From Gabonibacter massiliensis (GTDB lineage: Bacteria; Bacteroidota; Bacteroidia; Bacteroidales; Marinifilaceae), in the NCBI GenBank assembly GCA_001487125.1, contig LN913013.1, positions 1,529,110 through 1,593,109 of the forward strand: a stretch of 64,000 bases of DNA, written 5' to 3'. Under the pieces are notes generated by a model. It made no database searches, was not told where the DNA came from, and worked only from the letters and a program-made list of their open reading frames with translations. The position numbers and the translations under genes are program-made. Positions 63,817 to 64,000 of this stretch are shown one piece after another (positions within the stretch are counted from its first letter, which is position 1; every line of letters starts with the position of its first letter).

Positions 63817-64000
63817 ACCGATTGCGCGTTTATCAAACAAGCCGTCTGTTTCAAAATACCGTCTTTATCAAATAAAGAATTCCATAGGGCAAACGACTTA
63901 TAAAACCCAATTATATTGTCATTCAACAGATAAGAGTATTAAAAACTACGAACGAGAAAAAGCTTTTGAAATAGAGAACATTCTGAAATTATCGGTGGAA
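63817..64000. other. Non-coding end of the window
   Basis: No ORF, hairpin or repeat is recognised in the last 184 bp. Confidence 0.4.

Overview
The window comes from a member of the Bacteroidota. Evidence: two SusC/RagA-SusD/RagB gene sets with DUF4843 and PKD-like lipoproteins, a FecR anti-sigma factor, DUF5117/5118-type zinc proteases, and -7 boxes of the form TAnnTTTG. An Odoribacteraceae/Butyricimonas-like gut anaerobe would fit, but that is inference.

Layout. 1-8.0 kb: the end of a cation:proton antiporter, a thioredoxin-like exported protein, and a three-part fusion (ABC-2-like permease, M1-like ectodomain, golvesin-like domain). These sit between remnants of a duplicated thioredoxin-like/amino-acid-permease pair, followed by the intact permease. 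8.1-11.2 kb: housekeeping genes (M18 aminopeptidase, cysQ, folB, tRNA-Cys) and a candidate small RNA or leader ahead of folB. 11.2-15.4 kb: an islet beside the tRNA with a CAT-like acetyltransferase, a MATE pump, an AraC regulator and small ORFs or coding remnants. 15.4-19.5 kb: an LTA-synthase-like phosphotransferase, a 49-aa membrane microprotein, DoxX, a LysO exporter split in two genes, and an STN-only protein.

19.7-25.3 kb: the most unusual segment. A lipoprotein with a Gly-rich linker and a C-terminal JAMM/DUF4329-like motif is followed by seven tandem paralogues of a 175-176-aa exported protein. The array has a 1065-bp two-gene period. I do not recognise the small family; a toxin/immunity-like or diversifying surface system is only a hypothesis.

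25.4-49.7 kb: a peptide-scavenging region on the minus strand. FecR, SusC, SusD, DUF4843 and PKD-like lipoprotein are followed by three S9 peptidases, an active zinc metalloprotease, a paralogue with every zinc ligand replaced, and a fourth S9 peptidase. The Sus-like proteins would import peptides and the proteases would generate or trim them.

49.7-59.9 kb: a second, diverged copy of the SusC-SusD-DUF4843-PKD set whose fecR is a wreck. No ECF sigma gene accompanies either copy. Between the copies lies a 1.9-kb segment with perfect 31-bp inverted ends and 11-bp flanking direct repeats that carries a Fic gene. 59.7-63.8 kb: a GNAT acetyltransferase (its 5' end is also present as a truncated copy inside the Fic segment), a LuxR-type regulator and a TonB-dependent receptor.
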